A stretch of 64,000 bases of DNA from Domibacillus tundrae (GCF_000970675.1 NZ_LAJA01000007.1:62001-126000); one strand, 5' to 3'. Numbered from the stretch's first letter, positions 36,333 through 45,762 are shown. A program made the numbers and translations. The notes: generated by a model from the letters alone, not told the origin.

Positions 36333-37994
36333 TTAGTTAAACAGCCGGTACACCGTACTTTCATAAGGGGTCAGTACCCAGTCTGACAGCTGCGCTGGTG
36401 CTTGTTCTTCATTTGACAGAACGAGTTCTGATTTTTTTCCTTTTACCTCTTCAGGCACAGAAAATGACACAGATTGTCCGTAAAAATTGTTGATGATAAG
36501 CCATAGTTCTCCATCATGCTCCCTTACATAAACAAACAACTGTGGGTGATCCGCAAGCAGCTGGCGGTAGCTTCCTTCACGGAGAAGTTCTTCATTTTTC
36601 CGCAGTCCAATCAATTTTTGATAATGATAAAAAAGAGATTCAGGCTCCTTTTGAGCTGTTTCTGCATTGATTTCTTCGTAATTCTCAGCTATCTCAATCC
36701 ATGGTATTCCGCTTGTAAATCCGGCATTTTCTTTATCATTCCATTGAACAGGCGTCCGGCTGTTATCCCGCGACTTTTGCTTTAAAATGGTGATCACTTC
36801 TTGTTCAGCAAATCCTTTTTCGCGCAATTCTTTGTACATATTCAATGATTCTACATCTCGATATTGTTCAATTCGATCAAAATGAGGATTTGTCATGCCG
36901 ATTTCTTCCCCTTGATAAATGTACGGTGTTCCTTTCATCAAATGAATTACATTCGCCAGCATTTTTGCCGATTTCACGCGATATTCCTGATCATTTCCAT
37001 ATCGGCTGACAATTCGCGGCTGGTCATGGTTACACCAAAACAAGGCATTCCAGCCGCCTCCTTTGTCCATTTCAACCTGCCAGGTGGACATGACGTCTTT
37101 TAGCCATAAAAAATCAAACGGAGCCGCTGTCCATTTTTCGCCATCCGGGTAATCGGCTTTTAAGTGGTGAAAGTTGAACGTCATCGCCAGTTCTTTTGAT
37201 TCCGGATGCGAGTAACGGATGCAATGCTCGATCGTAGTGGAAGACATTTCACCAACCGTCAGCAATTCATAATGGGAAAAAACTTCATCATTCATTTCAC
37301 GCAAAAATTCATGAACGCGGGGGCCATCTGTATAAAAACGCCGCCCGTCTCCTTCAAAATCATCTGGAAATGACTGATTTTTGGATATTAAATTGATCAC
37401 ATCGAGCCGAAAGCCATCAATTCCTTTTTGGAGCCAAAAGTGCATCATCTTATAAACATCAAGACGGACCTGCTCATTTTCCCAGTTTAAATCTGCTTGC
37501 GTGCGGTCAAATAAATGCAAATAGTATTGGCCGCTTTCTTCATCGTAAGCCCATGCTGACCCGCCAAATTTTGATTTCCAATTGTTTGGCGGACCCCCAT
37601 TGACTCCATCTTTCCAAATGTAATAATTTCGATAAGGGGAATCCGGATTTCTTGACTGCTTGAACCAGTCATGTTCGGTAGAAGTATGGTTAACGACAAG
37701 ATCCATCACAATCTTCATGTTTCGGTCATGCGCTTCTGCCAGCAGCTTTTCCACGTCGTCCATCGTGCCATAATCCGGATTCACCCGGTAATAATCACTA
37801 ATATCGTACCCGTTGTCTTTTTGCGGCGATTCATAAATCGGCGTCAGCCATAGGACGTCTACGCCGAGATCGTGTAAATAATCAAGCTTTTTGATAATCC
37901 CTTGAATATCACCTATTCCATTTCCGGTCGTATCATTAAAGCTTTTCGGATAAATTTGATAGACAACGCTTTTTTTCCACCATTGTTCATTCAT
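36333..37994 (-). CDS. treA: Trehalose-6-phosphate hydrolase TreA
   Basis: The 553-residue GH13 enzyme hydrolyses trehalose-6-phosphate to glucose and glucose-6-phosphate in the cytoplasm. Active-site residues are seen in GFRLDVINL (Asp nucleophile, about 199), LTVGEMS (Glu acid, about 253) and WCNHDQPR (Asp, about 323). The protein opens with WWKKSVVYQIYPKSF, typical of oligo-1,6-glucosidase relatives. AGGAGG precedes the ATG. It is separated from treP by a hairpin terminator. Confidence 0.95.
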   Translation of the reverse strand: MNEQWWKKSVVYQIYPKSFNDTTGNGIGDIQGIIKKLDYLHDLGVDVLWLTPIYESPQKDNGYDISDYYRVNPDYGTMDDVEKLLAEAHDRNMKIVMDLVVNHTSTEHDWFKQSRNPDSPYRNYYIWKDGVNGGPPNNWKSKFGGSAWAYDEESGQYYLHLFDRTQADLNWENEQVRLDVYKMMHFWLQKGIDGFRLDVINLISKNQSFPDDFEGDGRRFYTDGPRVHEFLREMNDEVFSHYELLTVGEMSSTTIEHCIRYSHPESKELAMTFNFHHLKADYPDGEKWTAAPFDFLWLKDVMSTWQVEMDKGGGWNALFWCNHDQPRIVSRYGNDQEYRVKSAKMLANVIHLMKGTPYIYQGEEIGMTNPHFDRIEQYRDVESLNMYKELREKGFAEQEVITILKQKSRDNSRTPVQWNDKENAGFTSGIPWIEIAENYEEINAETAQKEPESLFYHYQKLIGLRKNEELLREGSYRQLLADHPQLFVYVREHDGELWLIINNFYGQSVSFSVPEEVKGKKSELVLSNEEQAPAQLSDWVLTPYESTVYRLFN

Positions 37995-38017
37995 TATGAA
38001 GTCCTCCTAATAGAAAA

Positions 38018-38038
38018 AAAGGGCAAAGTCCGCCCTTT
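38018..38038 (-). terminator. Intercistronic terminator-like hairpin, treP/treA
   Basis: AAAGGGC/GCCCTTT (38018-38024 with 38032-38038) is followed on the minus strand by T7, between treP and treA. It probably reduces downstream expression relative to treP. Confidence 0.72.
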
Positions 38039-39446
38039 ATTTTTGTTTCGCAAATTTTGAAAACGTAAAAGTTAAAATGACCGGCAAGACGAGTACGATG
38101 ACCATGCCAATTAAAAACGCAGTCATGCCATTGCTGATCACAAGGAAACCTGGAATGCCGCCGACACCAATTGTACTTGCCAGCACACCATTAACCGAAA
38201 TAAACATGCCGGCGATCGCTGAACTAATCATCGCTGCGATAAACGCATAACGGTAGCGCAAGTTGACCCCGAACATGGCCGGCTCAGTAATTCCGAGAAA
38301 TGCCGATAGTGCCGACGTATAAGAAAGTCCTTTCAGCCGTTCTTCTTTTGCCAAAAAGCCAATTGTCAACGCAGCGGCACCTTGTGCAATGTTAGAGAGT
38401 GCAAGCATTGGCCATAAGAACGTACCACCAAGCGATGAGCCAACTAATTGCAGATCAACCGCCAGGAATGTGTGGTGCATACCTGTAATAACAAGCAAGC
38501 TGTAAAAGCCGCCGTAAATCAATCCGCCAAGAATCGGTACTGTATCAAAAATAAAGATAACCGCATCTGTAATCACATTTCCGACCGCAAACATAACCGG
38601 ACCGATTAAAATAAAGGCGGCAAATCCAGTAACAAGAAGCGCAACCGGTGCTACAACCAGCAGCTGAATGCCTTCTGGAACTCGTTTCGTCAAAAAGACT
38701 TCAATTTTCGCCAATAAATAAGAGGCAAACAATACTGGCAGTACTTGCCCTTGATAGCCGATTTTCTCAACCGTTATACCCAGTATATTCCAGGTTGGAA
38801 TTTCTCCTGCTTCTTCAGCTGCACCATATGACCATGCGTTTAATAAATCCGGGTGAACAAGAATAAGCCCAAGCACAATCCCGAGCAGCGGACTGCCCCC
38901 GAACCGTTTCACAGCTGACCAGCCGATTAAAGCAGGCAGAAAGGTAAATGCTGTATTTGCAATTAAGTTGATAACGCTGGCAATGTCCGCCCATTGTGGA
39001 TACCTTTCGATCAAAGATTCTTCGAAAAAGATCCCTTGTCCCGTTAAAATATTATTAAGTCCGAGCAGTAAACCAGCTGTTACAATCGCTGGCAAAATGG
39101 GTATAAAAATATCAGCCAATGTTTTAATGGCACGCTGCAGCGGATTTAAATTCGATTCCGATGCTTTTTTCACATCTTCTTTTGACGCTTCACCAATACC
39201 AGTCTCTTCAACAAGATCTTGATACACTTTGTTGACAGTCCCTTGTCCGATGACAACTTGATACTGTCCATTCGCTGAAAAAGAACCTTTTACGACATCA
39301 ATTTGTTCCAGCTTTGACTCATCCACTTTGCTTTCGTCTTTTAGTGCAAAGCGGAGCCGCGTGACACAGTGTGTCGCCGCTTCAATATTTTCTTTTCCGC
39401 CGACAGCGTCTACAATTTGTCCAGCTTGCTTTGAGTACGCTCCCAT
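38037..39446 (-). CDS. treP: PTS trehalose transporter, EIIBC
   Basis: The 469-residue membrane permease phosphorylates trehalose during uptake. The N-terminal IIB domain has phosphorylated C27 in ATHCVTRLRFAL. The IIC domain starts near residue 95 (NPLQRAIKTLADIF) with about ten hydrophobic helices. A separate EIIA must come from another locus. I chose ATG 39446 (MGAYSKQAGQIV) with GGGAGGG upstream. Two operator repeats and a cre-like site lie upstream. HPr and EI (ptsH, ptsI) are at 47-49 kb. Confidence 0.94.
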   Translation of the reverse strand: MGAYSKQAGQIVDAVGGKENIEAATHCVTRLRFALKDESKVDESKLEQIDVVKGSFSANGQYQVVIGQGTVNKVYQDLVEETGIGEASKEDVKKASESNLNPLQRAIKTLADIFIPILPAIVTAGLLLGLNNILTGQGIFFEESLIERYPQWADIASVINLIANTAFTFLPALIGWSAVKRFGGSPLLGIVLGLILVHPDLLNAWSYGAAEEAGEIPTWNILGITVEKIGYQGQVLPVLFASYLLAKIEVFLTKRVPEGIQLLVVAPVALLVTGFAAFILIGPVMFAVGNVITDAVIFIFDTVPILGGLIYGGFYSLLVITGMHHTFLAVDLQLVGSSLGGTFLWPMLALSNIAQGAAALTIGFLAKEERLKGLSYTSALSAFLGITEPAMFGVNLRYRYAFIAAMISSAIAGMFISVNGVLASTIGVGGIPGFLVISNGMTAFLIGMVIVLVLPVILTFTFSKFAKQK

Positions 39447-39465
39447 TTCAACTTCCCTCCCAAAC

Positions 39466-39508
39466 TTGTATATACATCTTAACAAGACTTTATCACTTGT
39501 ATATACAG
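39466..39508. promoter_or_regulatory. Paired TreR operator boxes upstream of treP
   Basis: Two copies of TTGTATATACA, at 39466-39476 and 39497-39507, lie 31 bp apart. The distal one is in the spacer of the treP promoter (TTGACA at 39511-39516). They match the palindromic operator described for B. subtilis tre. Confidence 0.78.
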
Positions 39509-39510
39509 GA

Positions 39511-39536
39511 TGTCAATAAAAAAGAAAGCGATCCCA
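39511..39536. promoter_or_regulatory. treP -35 element and upstream cre-like site
   Basis: On the minus strand a perfect TTGACA is at 39511-39516; the -10 is poorer (GATAAA or TAAAGT, about 16-18 nt on). AAGAAAGCGATCCCA at 39522-39536 fits WTGNAANCGNWNNCW with one mismatch. Confidence 0.55.
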
Positions 39537-39545
39537 AAAAAAAAA

Positions 39546-39572
39546 AAAAAACAGCGGAAGCCGCTGTTTTTT
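39546..39572 (-). terminator. Terminator of fadH with long T tract
   Basis: CAGCGG-AAG-CCGCTG (39552-39566) with A/T extensions is followed on the minus strand by a T run of about 17 nt (39536-39551 as A on the plus strand). Confidence 0.9.
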
Positions 39573-40335
39573 AAAAAGGGAACCGGTTGAGCCATTGGCC
39601 ACCGTCCATCGTGATACATTCACCATTTATATAACCTGCTTCATCAGAAGACAAGTAATAGGCAAGTCCAGCAATTTCCTCCGGTGTTCCAAGTCGATGC
39701 AGCGGCACGCTGTCAATGGTCCGTTTTGCTGCTTCGTCTGATTCCCATAGTTTATCCGCACCGCCTGTCCGTTCAATCGGACCCGGTGCAATGGCATTAA
39801 CACGAATGCCATATTGATGCCCCCATTCTACAGCAAGAGTACGGGTTAACGAAAGCACACCGGCTTTTGCAGCTGCCGAGTGCGCAACGCCTGCTCCTGC
39901 ATTCCACGCATAGGTAGCGACCATGTTAATAATCGAGCCTTTTATTCCGCGCTGAATCCAATAATTCCCGATTGCGTGAGAACAATAAAAGGTACCGTTT
40001 AACACAATATCGATAACAGAATTCCATCCGTTTGGCGTCAGCTTTTCTGCCGGACAAATGAAGTTTCCAGCCGCATTATTAATAAGCACGTCAATAGAGC
40101 CAAAAGCCTGGTCAGCTCTTTCGACCAGTTTCTCCGTTTCATCAGTCTTGCGTACATCCATGACAACCGTTAAAAAACGACTGCTGTCCCCTGCAATCTC
40201 TTTTTTTGCTCCGGCCAGTTTTTCTTCATTTCGGCCGCAAATGACGACATTCGCTCCTTCATCGAAAAAGCGCTTAGCCATATATTTCCCCATACCGCTT
40301 GATCCACCTGTAATGATAACCGTTTTCCCTTTCAA
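39571..40335 (-). CDS. fadH: 2,4-Dienoyl-CoA reductase-type SDR (FadH/YkuF)
   Basis: The 254-residue short-chain dehydrogenase has the NAD(P) motif TGGSSGMGKYMA at the N-terminus and INNAAGNFICPAE. It resembles B. subtilis YkuF/FadH, an accessory enzyme for beta-oxidation of unsaturated fatty acids. The classical Tyr of SDRs is replaced: the segment reads MVATYAWNAGAGVAHSAAAK, as in dienoyl-CoA reductases. It starts at TTG behind AAGGGG. A FadR-like operator is just upstream, which supports the fatty-acid assignment. Confidence 0.9.
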   Translation of the reverse strand: MKGKTVIITGGSSGMGKYMAKRFFDEGANVVICGRNEEKLAGAKKEIAGDSSRFLTVVMDVRKTDETEKLVERADQAFGSIDVLINNAAGNFICPAEKLTPNGWNSVIDIVLNGTFYCSHAIGNYWIQRGIKGSIINMVATYAWNAGAGVAHSAAAKAGVLSLTRTLAVEWGHQYGIRVNAIAPGPIERTGGADKLWESDEAAKRTIDSVPLHRLGTPEEIAGLAYYLSSDEAGYINGECITMDGGQWLNRFPF

Positions 40336-40358
40336 ATATATTCATCCCCTTCGTAATA

Positions 40359-40376
40359 TGAATGATCATTCACTCA
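40359..40376. promoter_or_regulatory. FadR-like operator upstream of fadH
   Basis: Read on the minus strand, TGAGTGAATGATCATTCA fits the Bacillus FadR consensus TGAATGAMTANTCATTCA (from memory) at 16 of 18 positions. It lies 24 nt upstream of the fadH start. Confidence 0.62.
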
Positions 40377-40390
40377 TTATTGTATCACTA

Positions 40391-40430
40391 AAAAGAAGAC
40401 CCGCAAAGTTTCGTCTACGGGCCTTCTTTT
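40391..40430 (-). terminator. Terminator of ppx-ppk
   Basis: A 13-bp stem with one G-U pair on the minus strand (40391-40403 with 40418-40430) is followed by T-rich sequence. Confidence 0.75.
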
Positions 40431-42532
40431 TATTCTTCGTCTTCACGCACACGGTACGCTGCGTGTAAAGACTCGAGCTGGCTGTCAATGTACACATCTT
40501 TTTTGCCACGTTTAACGTAATGATAATTTCCTTCGTTATCTTGGTAACGCGCTTTCGCATTGTCGGACATTTGCAATTGAAGAAAATCGGCAAGACGGTC
40601 TTTTAATGATTCGTCTACAATTGGAAACAAAATTTCGACCCGCTTAATCATATTACGTGTCATCATATCCGCCGATGATAAATAAATGTTTCGTTCACCA
40701 TTATGATGAAAATAATAAATTCGGCTGTGCTCTAAAAACCGGCCAACAATGCTGGTCACTCGGATATTTTCACTCACGTTCGGAATACCCGGCCGCATAC
40801 AGCAAATTCCGCGGATAATGCAGTCAATTTGCACACCAGCATTTGATGCTTCATACAATTTCATAATAAGCCGCTTATCTGTTAAAGAATTCATTTTCGC
40901 AATAATCCGGCCGCTTCCATGCTTTTTATGAATCTCTATTTCTTTGTCGATCAGCTTAATGAAAGCATCTTGAATATCAAACGGCGCCACAACAAGATGA
41001 TTATACTTCGGCTTATCCATGTAGCCGCTCAAATAATTAAAGAAATTTGTCGCATCCACGCCAAATTCTTTTTTTGATGTGACCAGTCCATGATCTGTAT
41101 AAAGCTTCGCTGTTGCGTCGTTATAGTTGCCTGTTCCGAGATGAACAAATCGTTCGATCTTGCCTGCTTGTTTTCGGACCACGAGCGTAATTTTACTATG
41201 TGTTTTTAAATTGTGCATTCCATAAATAACATGACAGCCAGCTTTCTCCAGCTCTTTTGCCCATTGGACATTATTTTCCTCATCAAATCGGGCTTTTAAT
41301 TCTACGAGTACGGTTACTTGCTTCCCTTTTTCAGCCGCACGCTTAAGCGATTCAATAATAGGCGAGTCGCCGCTCACCCGGTAAAGCGTCATTTTAATCG
41401 CCAGCGCAATCGGATCGTTTGCCGCTTGTGAAATAAAATCGACGACCGGTTCAAAGGATTCATATGGGTGATAAAAAAGCACATCCTGCTGCAACGCTTT
41501 TTCAAAGATATCTTCCCGGGAAGATAAATCTTCTGGCAGCTGTGGAATAAACGTTTCATACGTCAACCCTTCACGAAGTATACTTAGCTTTTTCGTAAAT
41601 GGAAATAAAAATGTCAAATCAATCGGCCCGTCGATTTCATATACATCTTTATAGTGAATTTCAAGCTCTTCCAGCAAGTAATCAAGCACATGTTGATCCA
41701 TGTCCTGCGATTTCATCTCCAGCCGGACGGCGGCTCCCCACTTTCGCTTCTTTAACTCTTTTTCAATTTCAAGCAGTAAATCCCGGGCCCCTTCTTCGTG
41801 AATTTCCATATCAGCATTACGCGTAATCCGGAACGTGTTAACATTTTTCACGATATAGCCTTGGAAAACGCGGTCAATGAAATATTCCAGCACGTCTTCC
41901 AGCAGGACAAATGTACCGCCCTCTTCTTCTGATGGAACTTCAATGGCCCGGTCCAGCACACCAGGTACTTGCACGATTGCGACGCGGTCCATCTCTGCTT
42001 CCGGCTCATCATTTTCAAGCATGACGACCAGATTGAGCGATTTGTTCAACAGCATCGGGAATGGCCGGTATGCATCAATCGCCATGGGTGTCAGTACTGG
42101 GAATACTTCATTATCAAAGTAATCGAGCAAGAACTGTTGCTGTTCTTTCATCAAATCTGCTGGCTTTTTCAAATAAAAACCTTCTTCTTCAAGAGAAGGC
42201 AATATTTCTTCTGTCAGCACCCGATTTTGAATTTGCACCAACTCATGTGCTTTGATGCTAATTCGATTCAGCTGCTGCTTCGGTGTCAAACCGGCTTTGT
42301 TTTCAGGCTTGTTAAAACCGGCTTTCACCTGATCTTTCAGACCAGCTACCCGCACCATAAAAAACTCATCCAGATTCGAGCTGAAAATGGCTAAAAATTT
42401 CATTCGCTCCAATAGAGGGTTATTTAAATCTGATGATTCTTCCAATACACGTTTATTAAAGTTAAGCCAGCTTAATTCCCGGTTGTTATAATACATCGGA
42501 TTCGCCAAATCAATTGTTGCCTGTCCGCTCAT
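40430..42532 (-). CDS. ppk: Polyphosphate kinase 1
   Basis: The 700-residue enzyme reversibly makes polyphosphate from ATP. N-terminal text YYNNRELSWLNFNKRVLEE is diagnostic. The catalytic histidine region is KTHSKITLVVRK followed by FVHLGTGNYND, and the second HKD-like motif is GRFLEHSRIYYFHHNGE. I chose ATG 42532 (MSGQATIDLANP) with GGGGGAT upstream; the in-frame TTG at 42550 would lie over the end of ppx. It is downstream of ppx with 14 nt between them, so one operon encodes synthesis and breakdown of polyphosphate. Confidence 0.96.
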   Translation of the reverse strand: MSGQATIDLANPMYYNNRELSWLNFNKRVLEESSDLNNPLLERMKFLAIFSSNLDEFFMVRVAGLKDQVKAGFNKPENKAGLTPKQQLNRISIKAHELVQIQNRVLTEEILPSLEEEGFYLKKPADLMKEQQQFLLDYFDNEVFPVLTPMAIDAYRPFPMLLNKSLNLVVMLENDEPEAEMDRVAIVQVPGVLDRAIEVPSEEEGGTFVLLEDVLEYFIDRVFQGYIVKNVNTFRITRNADMEIHEEGARDLLLEIEKELKKRKWGAAVRLEMKSQDMDQHVLDYLLEELEIHYKDVYEIDGPIDLTFLFPFTKKLSILREGLTYETFIPQLPEDLSSREDIFEKALQQDVLFYHPYESFEPVVDFISQAANDPIALAIKMTLYRVSGDSPIIESLKRAAEKGKQVTVLVELKARFDEENNVQWAKELEKAGCHVIYGMHNLKTHSKITLVVRKQAGKIERFVHLGTGNYNDATAKLYTDHGLVTSKKEFGVDATNFFNYLSGYMDKPKYNHLVVAPFDIQDAFIKLIDKEIEIHKKHGSGRIIAKMNSLTDKRLIMKLYEASNAGVQIDCIIRGICCMRPGIPNVSENIRVTSIVGRFLEHSRIYYFHHNGERNIYLSSADMMTRNMIKRVEILFPIVDESLKDRLADFLQLQMSDNAKARYQDNEGNYHYVKRGKKDVYIDSQLESLHAAYRVREDEE

Positions 42533-42546
42533 CGGAATCCCCCGTT

Positions 42547-44082
42547 TCAATTTACTTCATTTCGTTTAAATTCCATTTCAATTGTTGTTTGCAAAGCTTT
42601 TTCCAAATGGCGCTTTTGCTTATCGCTTTGATAATGTTCAGCCAGTTCACTGCCTTCGCAATAAACAGTAATGACAATACAATCATTTTTCCGCTTCACG
42701 TTCAAGTCACTTACAATGCTTCGTTTTGAACTGTTCAAGCTAAAGCAAAGTTTTAGCAGCGAACCGTATTCCCGCATTTTCTGAATTTCGTCTTTTGAAA
42801 ACCAGCCATTAAATCCTTCCAAATATTGTTTCAATGTTGAATTGTTTGTGAAAGAAGCGGTTAAGGAAATATATGCTTTCTCCCAATGGGTAAATCCATC
42901 AAACAATGAGTTAATGAGCAAATAAAACGTATGACGGCTTTTCGAACTGGAAGAAATGTATTCACCAAGATAAAATAAAGCCGCCGACTGCTCAATGATA
43001 AAGCGATCTTTATCCGTCACTTCAATGATGCCTTCTTGTTCAAAGCCCCTCAGCATTTTTTCAGTCAGTTTCATCATTTGATAATGATGTTTCGTATCAT
43101 GACCATAAACGGTTAAAAGCCGCTTTATACCATTTCTTTTCACATCAGCGGCAGTTTCCCCCGCACCGTTTTTTATTCGCTCAAGCACAATACCATCACG
43201 AAGTCCTCGTGAGCTGACGAGCAGCCCTTTTGCTTTTGTATGTATGGCCAGCTGATAAAACACTTCAATAGCAGGTAATATTAAATCAGCTCGCTCATTG
43301 GAAAGGCCATCCACTTTTTCGAATTCCGAATACGAAAGTGGTGAGAGCTCCGTGCGCAGCTGATCAAGTGCCTCTACTGTCAGTTCATAACCGTGAACAC
43401 CCAGCGGTGGATAGTTTTCTTTTAACTGCTGGACGTTTGCCAAGTTTCGAGCGCTTCCTCCAATTGCTGCAATCACACCATCCGGTGCTTTTTCCAGCCA
43501 GGTAAACTTTTTCAATTCAGTTTGAATATACTCAGCCATTTTCTTTTGTTCTTTCGGCTTCATTCGATCTTCTGCAATAAATTGTTCTTTCAGCGAAACG
43601 ACACCAAACGGGAAGCTGAATGAATGTTTTAATTTTCTGTTTTCAAATAACGTAATTTCTGTACTGCCACCGCCGATGTCAATCGTTAATCCATTATCAG
43701 CCGGCATTGTTTTTAAAACAGCCGATAATCCGTAGGACGCTTCTTCTTCTCCCGACAAAAGACGAATATGAAAGCCCGTTTCTTTTTTCACTTTTTCAAT
43801 AATGACATCTCTGTTTGCTGCCTGCCGAACTGCTGCAGTCGCTGTACATTCAACTTTCGTTACATCGTAATAATCGAGCACTTCTCTGAAATTTTTTAAT
43901 GCTTCCAGCAGCATCTGAACCCCTTCGTCACTCATTTCACTTTCTGCATCTAGAAAGCGGCGCAGCCTGAGTGGTGCTTTCACATTCCGAAATTCTTCTA
44001 TTGCTGACCCCTGTTCTTTATATAAAACAAGACGGACTGTATTTGATCCGATGTCGATAATGGCTGTTTTGCTTTGCTTCAT
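42547..44082 (-). CDS. ppx: Exopolyphosphatase (Ppx/GppA family)
   Basis: The 511-residue protein has the actin-like phosphatase fold. The ASKHA phosphate loops are IDIGSNTVRLVLY at the N-terminus and TIDIGGGSTEITLF (about 138-151). A helical HD-like C-terminal region follows (TKHHYQMMKL). Ppx hydrolyses polyphosphate from the end, and relatives also cleave pppGpp. The ribosome site is weak (GCGGGAA). It leads the ppx-ppk pair, which suggests a polyphosphate cycle under one control. Confidence 0.93.
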   Translation of the reverse strand: MKQSKTAIIDIGSNTVRLVLYKEQGSAIEEFRNVKAPLRLRRFLDAESEMSDEGVQMLLEALKNFREVLDYYDVTKVECTATAAVRQAANRDVIIEKVKKETGFHIRLLSGEEEASYGLSAVLKTMPADNGLTIDIGGGSTEITLFENRKLKHSFSFPFGVVSLKEQFIAEDRMKPKEQKKMAEYIQTELKKFTWLEKAPDGVIAAIGGSARNLANVQQLKENYPPLGVHGYELTVEALDQLRTELSPLSYSEFEKVDGLSNERADLILPAIEVFYQLAIHTKAKGLLVSSRGLRDGIVLERIKNGAGETAADVKRNGIKRLLTVYGHDTKHHYQMMKLTEKMLRGFEQEGIIEVTDKDRFIIEQSAALFYLGEYISSSSKSRHTFYLLINSLFDGFTHWEKAYISLTASFTNNSTLKQYLEGFNGWFSKDEIQKMREYGSLLKLCFSLNSSKRSIVSDLNVKRKNDCIVITVYCEGSELAEHYQSDKQKRHLEKALQTTIEMEFKRNEVN

Positions 44083-44210
44083 AGTCGTTCCCGCTTTCTT
44101 TTTTATTCATTTTGCCCTTTAAATATACCATGCAAACCACGATGAATGCTTCCAAATGGGGCATAAACAGTATATAATGAGAGAAAATGAGGATGAAAGG
44201 AGCCACTATC

Positions 44211-44675
44211 TTGAGCAAAAAATCCGAACCCTTCACCGAACCTTCATCTGACGAGAACCTCGCCAAAGCGATCTTTACGGTTAACCGTCATGCAAAGACG
44301 GCCACAAACCCAAAATATTTATACGCGCTAAAAAAATGCGCCCTCTTAAAAATGATCAAAGAAGGCAAAGCAGAGAAAAAAGGCCTTCACTTTTCCCGAA
44401 ATCCAAAAAACAGCCGGCAGCAGTCCGATGTACTTGTTTCATGTGGTGACTACACCTTCCACATGCCGCCATGCAAAGAAGATTTCGATTCTCTTCCCCA
44501 TCTCGGCCGATTAAGTGAGCAAATACGCAATCCGCGCTGTTCAATGGGGCTGTTAAAAGCAAAAAGCATTCTTGAATCGTATACAGGTATGAAAGAAGAT
44601 CGTCCAAAGCATAAGCCGCCCGGACAAAAAAAATATACAAAGCCTGTTTTTAAGCCGCTTGGTCAATCATATTAA
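44211..44675 (+). CDS. ykyB: YkyB family protein
   Basis: From the chosen TTG start the protein is 154 residues, the length I know for B. subtilis YkyB. AAAGGAG lies 8 nt upstream of TTG 44211, whereas the in-frame ATG at 44187 has no site. The basic protein has two cysteines in the middle (LVSCGDYTFHMPPCKEDF). The C-terminal tail (KHKPPGQKKYTKPVFKPLG) is probably disordered. Function is unknown. It is divergent from ppx and convergent with cheV. Confidence 0.86.
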   Translation: MSKKSEPFTEPSSDENLAKAIFTVNRHAKTATNPKYLYALKKCALLKMIKEGKAEKKGLHFSRNPKNSRQQSDVLVSCGDYTFHMPPCKEDFDSLPHLGRLSEQIRNPRCSMGLLKAKSILESYTGMKEDRPKHKPPGQKKYTKPVFKPLGQSY

Positions 44676-44680
44676 GAAGA

Positions 44681-44711
44681 AAAGGACGCAGCCGCCAAGC
44701 AAGCGTCCTTT
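44681..44711. terminator. Bidirectional terminator, ykyB/cheV
   Basis: A perfect 9-bp stem (AAAGGACGC/GCGTCCTTT) with T tracts lies between the convergent genes. Confidence 0.82.
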
Positions 44712-44717
44712 CTTTAT

Positions 44718-45620
44718 TTATAGGGCAAGCTCATCAATATATTGGACAAGACGGGCAATTTCCGGCTTACTTACTTGCGCATCTGCACCGACACCCGTTC
44801 CTTTATGGCGAAGGTCATCCGTAATTAAAGAAGAAAAAATGATGACTGGGAGTTGTTTCAGCACTGGGTGATCTTTTATCCGTCTCGTTAAATGATGGCC
44901 GTCCATTTTCGGCATTTCGATATCAGTAACAAGAATCTGCACTTTTTCAAATGTATTTTCTTGCTCAAGTGTCGATTCTAAAAAGTCATAAGCAAGCTGG
45001 CCATTTTCAAAAAATTCGACCCTGTCATACCCTGCTTCATGCAGTGTATCGTGAAGAAGCTTACGCAGCAGCGGTGAATCTTCCGCTATAACAATCTGCT
45101 TTTCGGAACGCTCGCGCTCGCCCAGAGCTTTTATTTGATCAATGTGAATACCTGAATGCGGATTGATATCGACAACAATTTTTTCAAAATCGATCAGCAA
45201 AATCATATTGCCATTAATTTTAATGACCCCGATAATTTGATTATTGCCGCCTTGATACATTTCAGATGGCTTTTCAATGTCATTCCAAGAAATGCGGTGA
45301 ATGCGCGTAACATTTTGTACATGAAAAACAACTTTTTGCTGATTAAATTCGGTCACAATGTACTTGTCCGTTGATTGATTTTCAGAGGGCTGCATTCCAA
45401 GCACTTTCGCCATATCAATGACCGGCAGCACTTCACCGCGCAGCTGAATAATCCCTTCAATGTGGGCATGTGCGTGTGGGATATACGTGATCGGCATCGG
45501 CTGGATAATTTCTTTCACTTTCATGACATTAATGCCGTATTTGTTCCCTTGCACTTCAAATTCCACAACTTCAAGTTCATTCGTTCCAGATTCAAGTAAA
45601 ATTCCATAATCATTTGTCAT
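44718..45620 (-). CDS. cheV: Chemotaxis coupling protein CheV
   Basis: The 300-residue protein joins a CheW-like adaptor (about 1-150; GNKYGINVMKVKEIIQPMPITYIP) to a response-regulator receiver (about 170-298). The phosphoacceptor Asp is in VTDIEMPKMDGHHL. CheV couples receptors to CheA and takes part in adaptation by phosphorylation. A SigA-type promoter is upstream; I found no good SigD promoter. It is divergent from patA, as in B. subtilis. Confidence 0.95.
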   Translation of the reverse strand: MTNDYGILLESGTNELEVVEFEVQGNKYGINVMKVKEIIQPMPITYIPHAHAHIEGIIQLRGEVLPVIDMAKVLGMQPSENQSTDKYIVTEFNQQKVVFHVQNVTRIHRISWNDIEKPSEMYQGGNNQIIGVIKINGNMILLIDFEKIVVDINPHSGIHIDQIKALGERERSEKQIVIAEDSPLLRKLLHDTLHEAGYDRVEFFENGQLAYDFLESTLEQENTFEKVQILVTDIEMPKMDGHHLTRRIKDHPVLKQLPVIIFSSLITDDLRHKGTGVGADAQVSKPEIARLVQYIDELAL

Positions 45621-45650
45621 AAGTCATTAGTCCCCTTGCTTTTTTATTTT

Positions 45651-45678
45651 ACTATATCATGAATAAAAAGATTGTCGA
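45651..45678 (-). promoter_or_regulatory. Probable cheV promoter
   Basis: On the minus strand, TCGACA (45673-45678), a 16-nt spacer and TATAGT (45651-45656). Confidence 0.5.
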
Positions 45679-45762
45679 TGCTTGAAAAGTTTATAAATAT
45701 TTAATATTTAATTGAAAAATTTACATTATAATAACAACAGATTAGAGAAAGGTGGTTTACAA

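Noticed and set aside
45621-45762. SigD flagellar promoter for cheV
   Set aside because: I looked for TAAA-N15-GCCGATAA-like sequence on the minus strand and found none. A SigA-type promoter fits instead.
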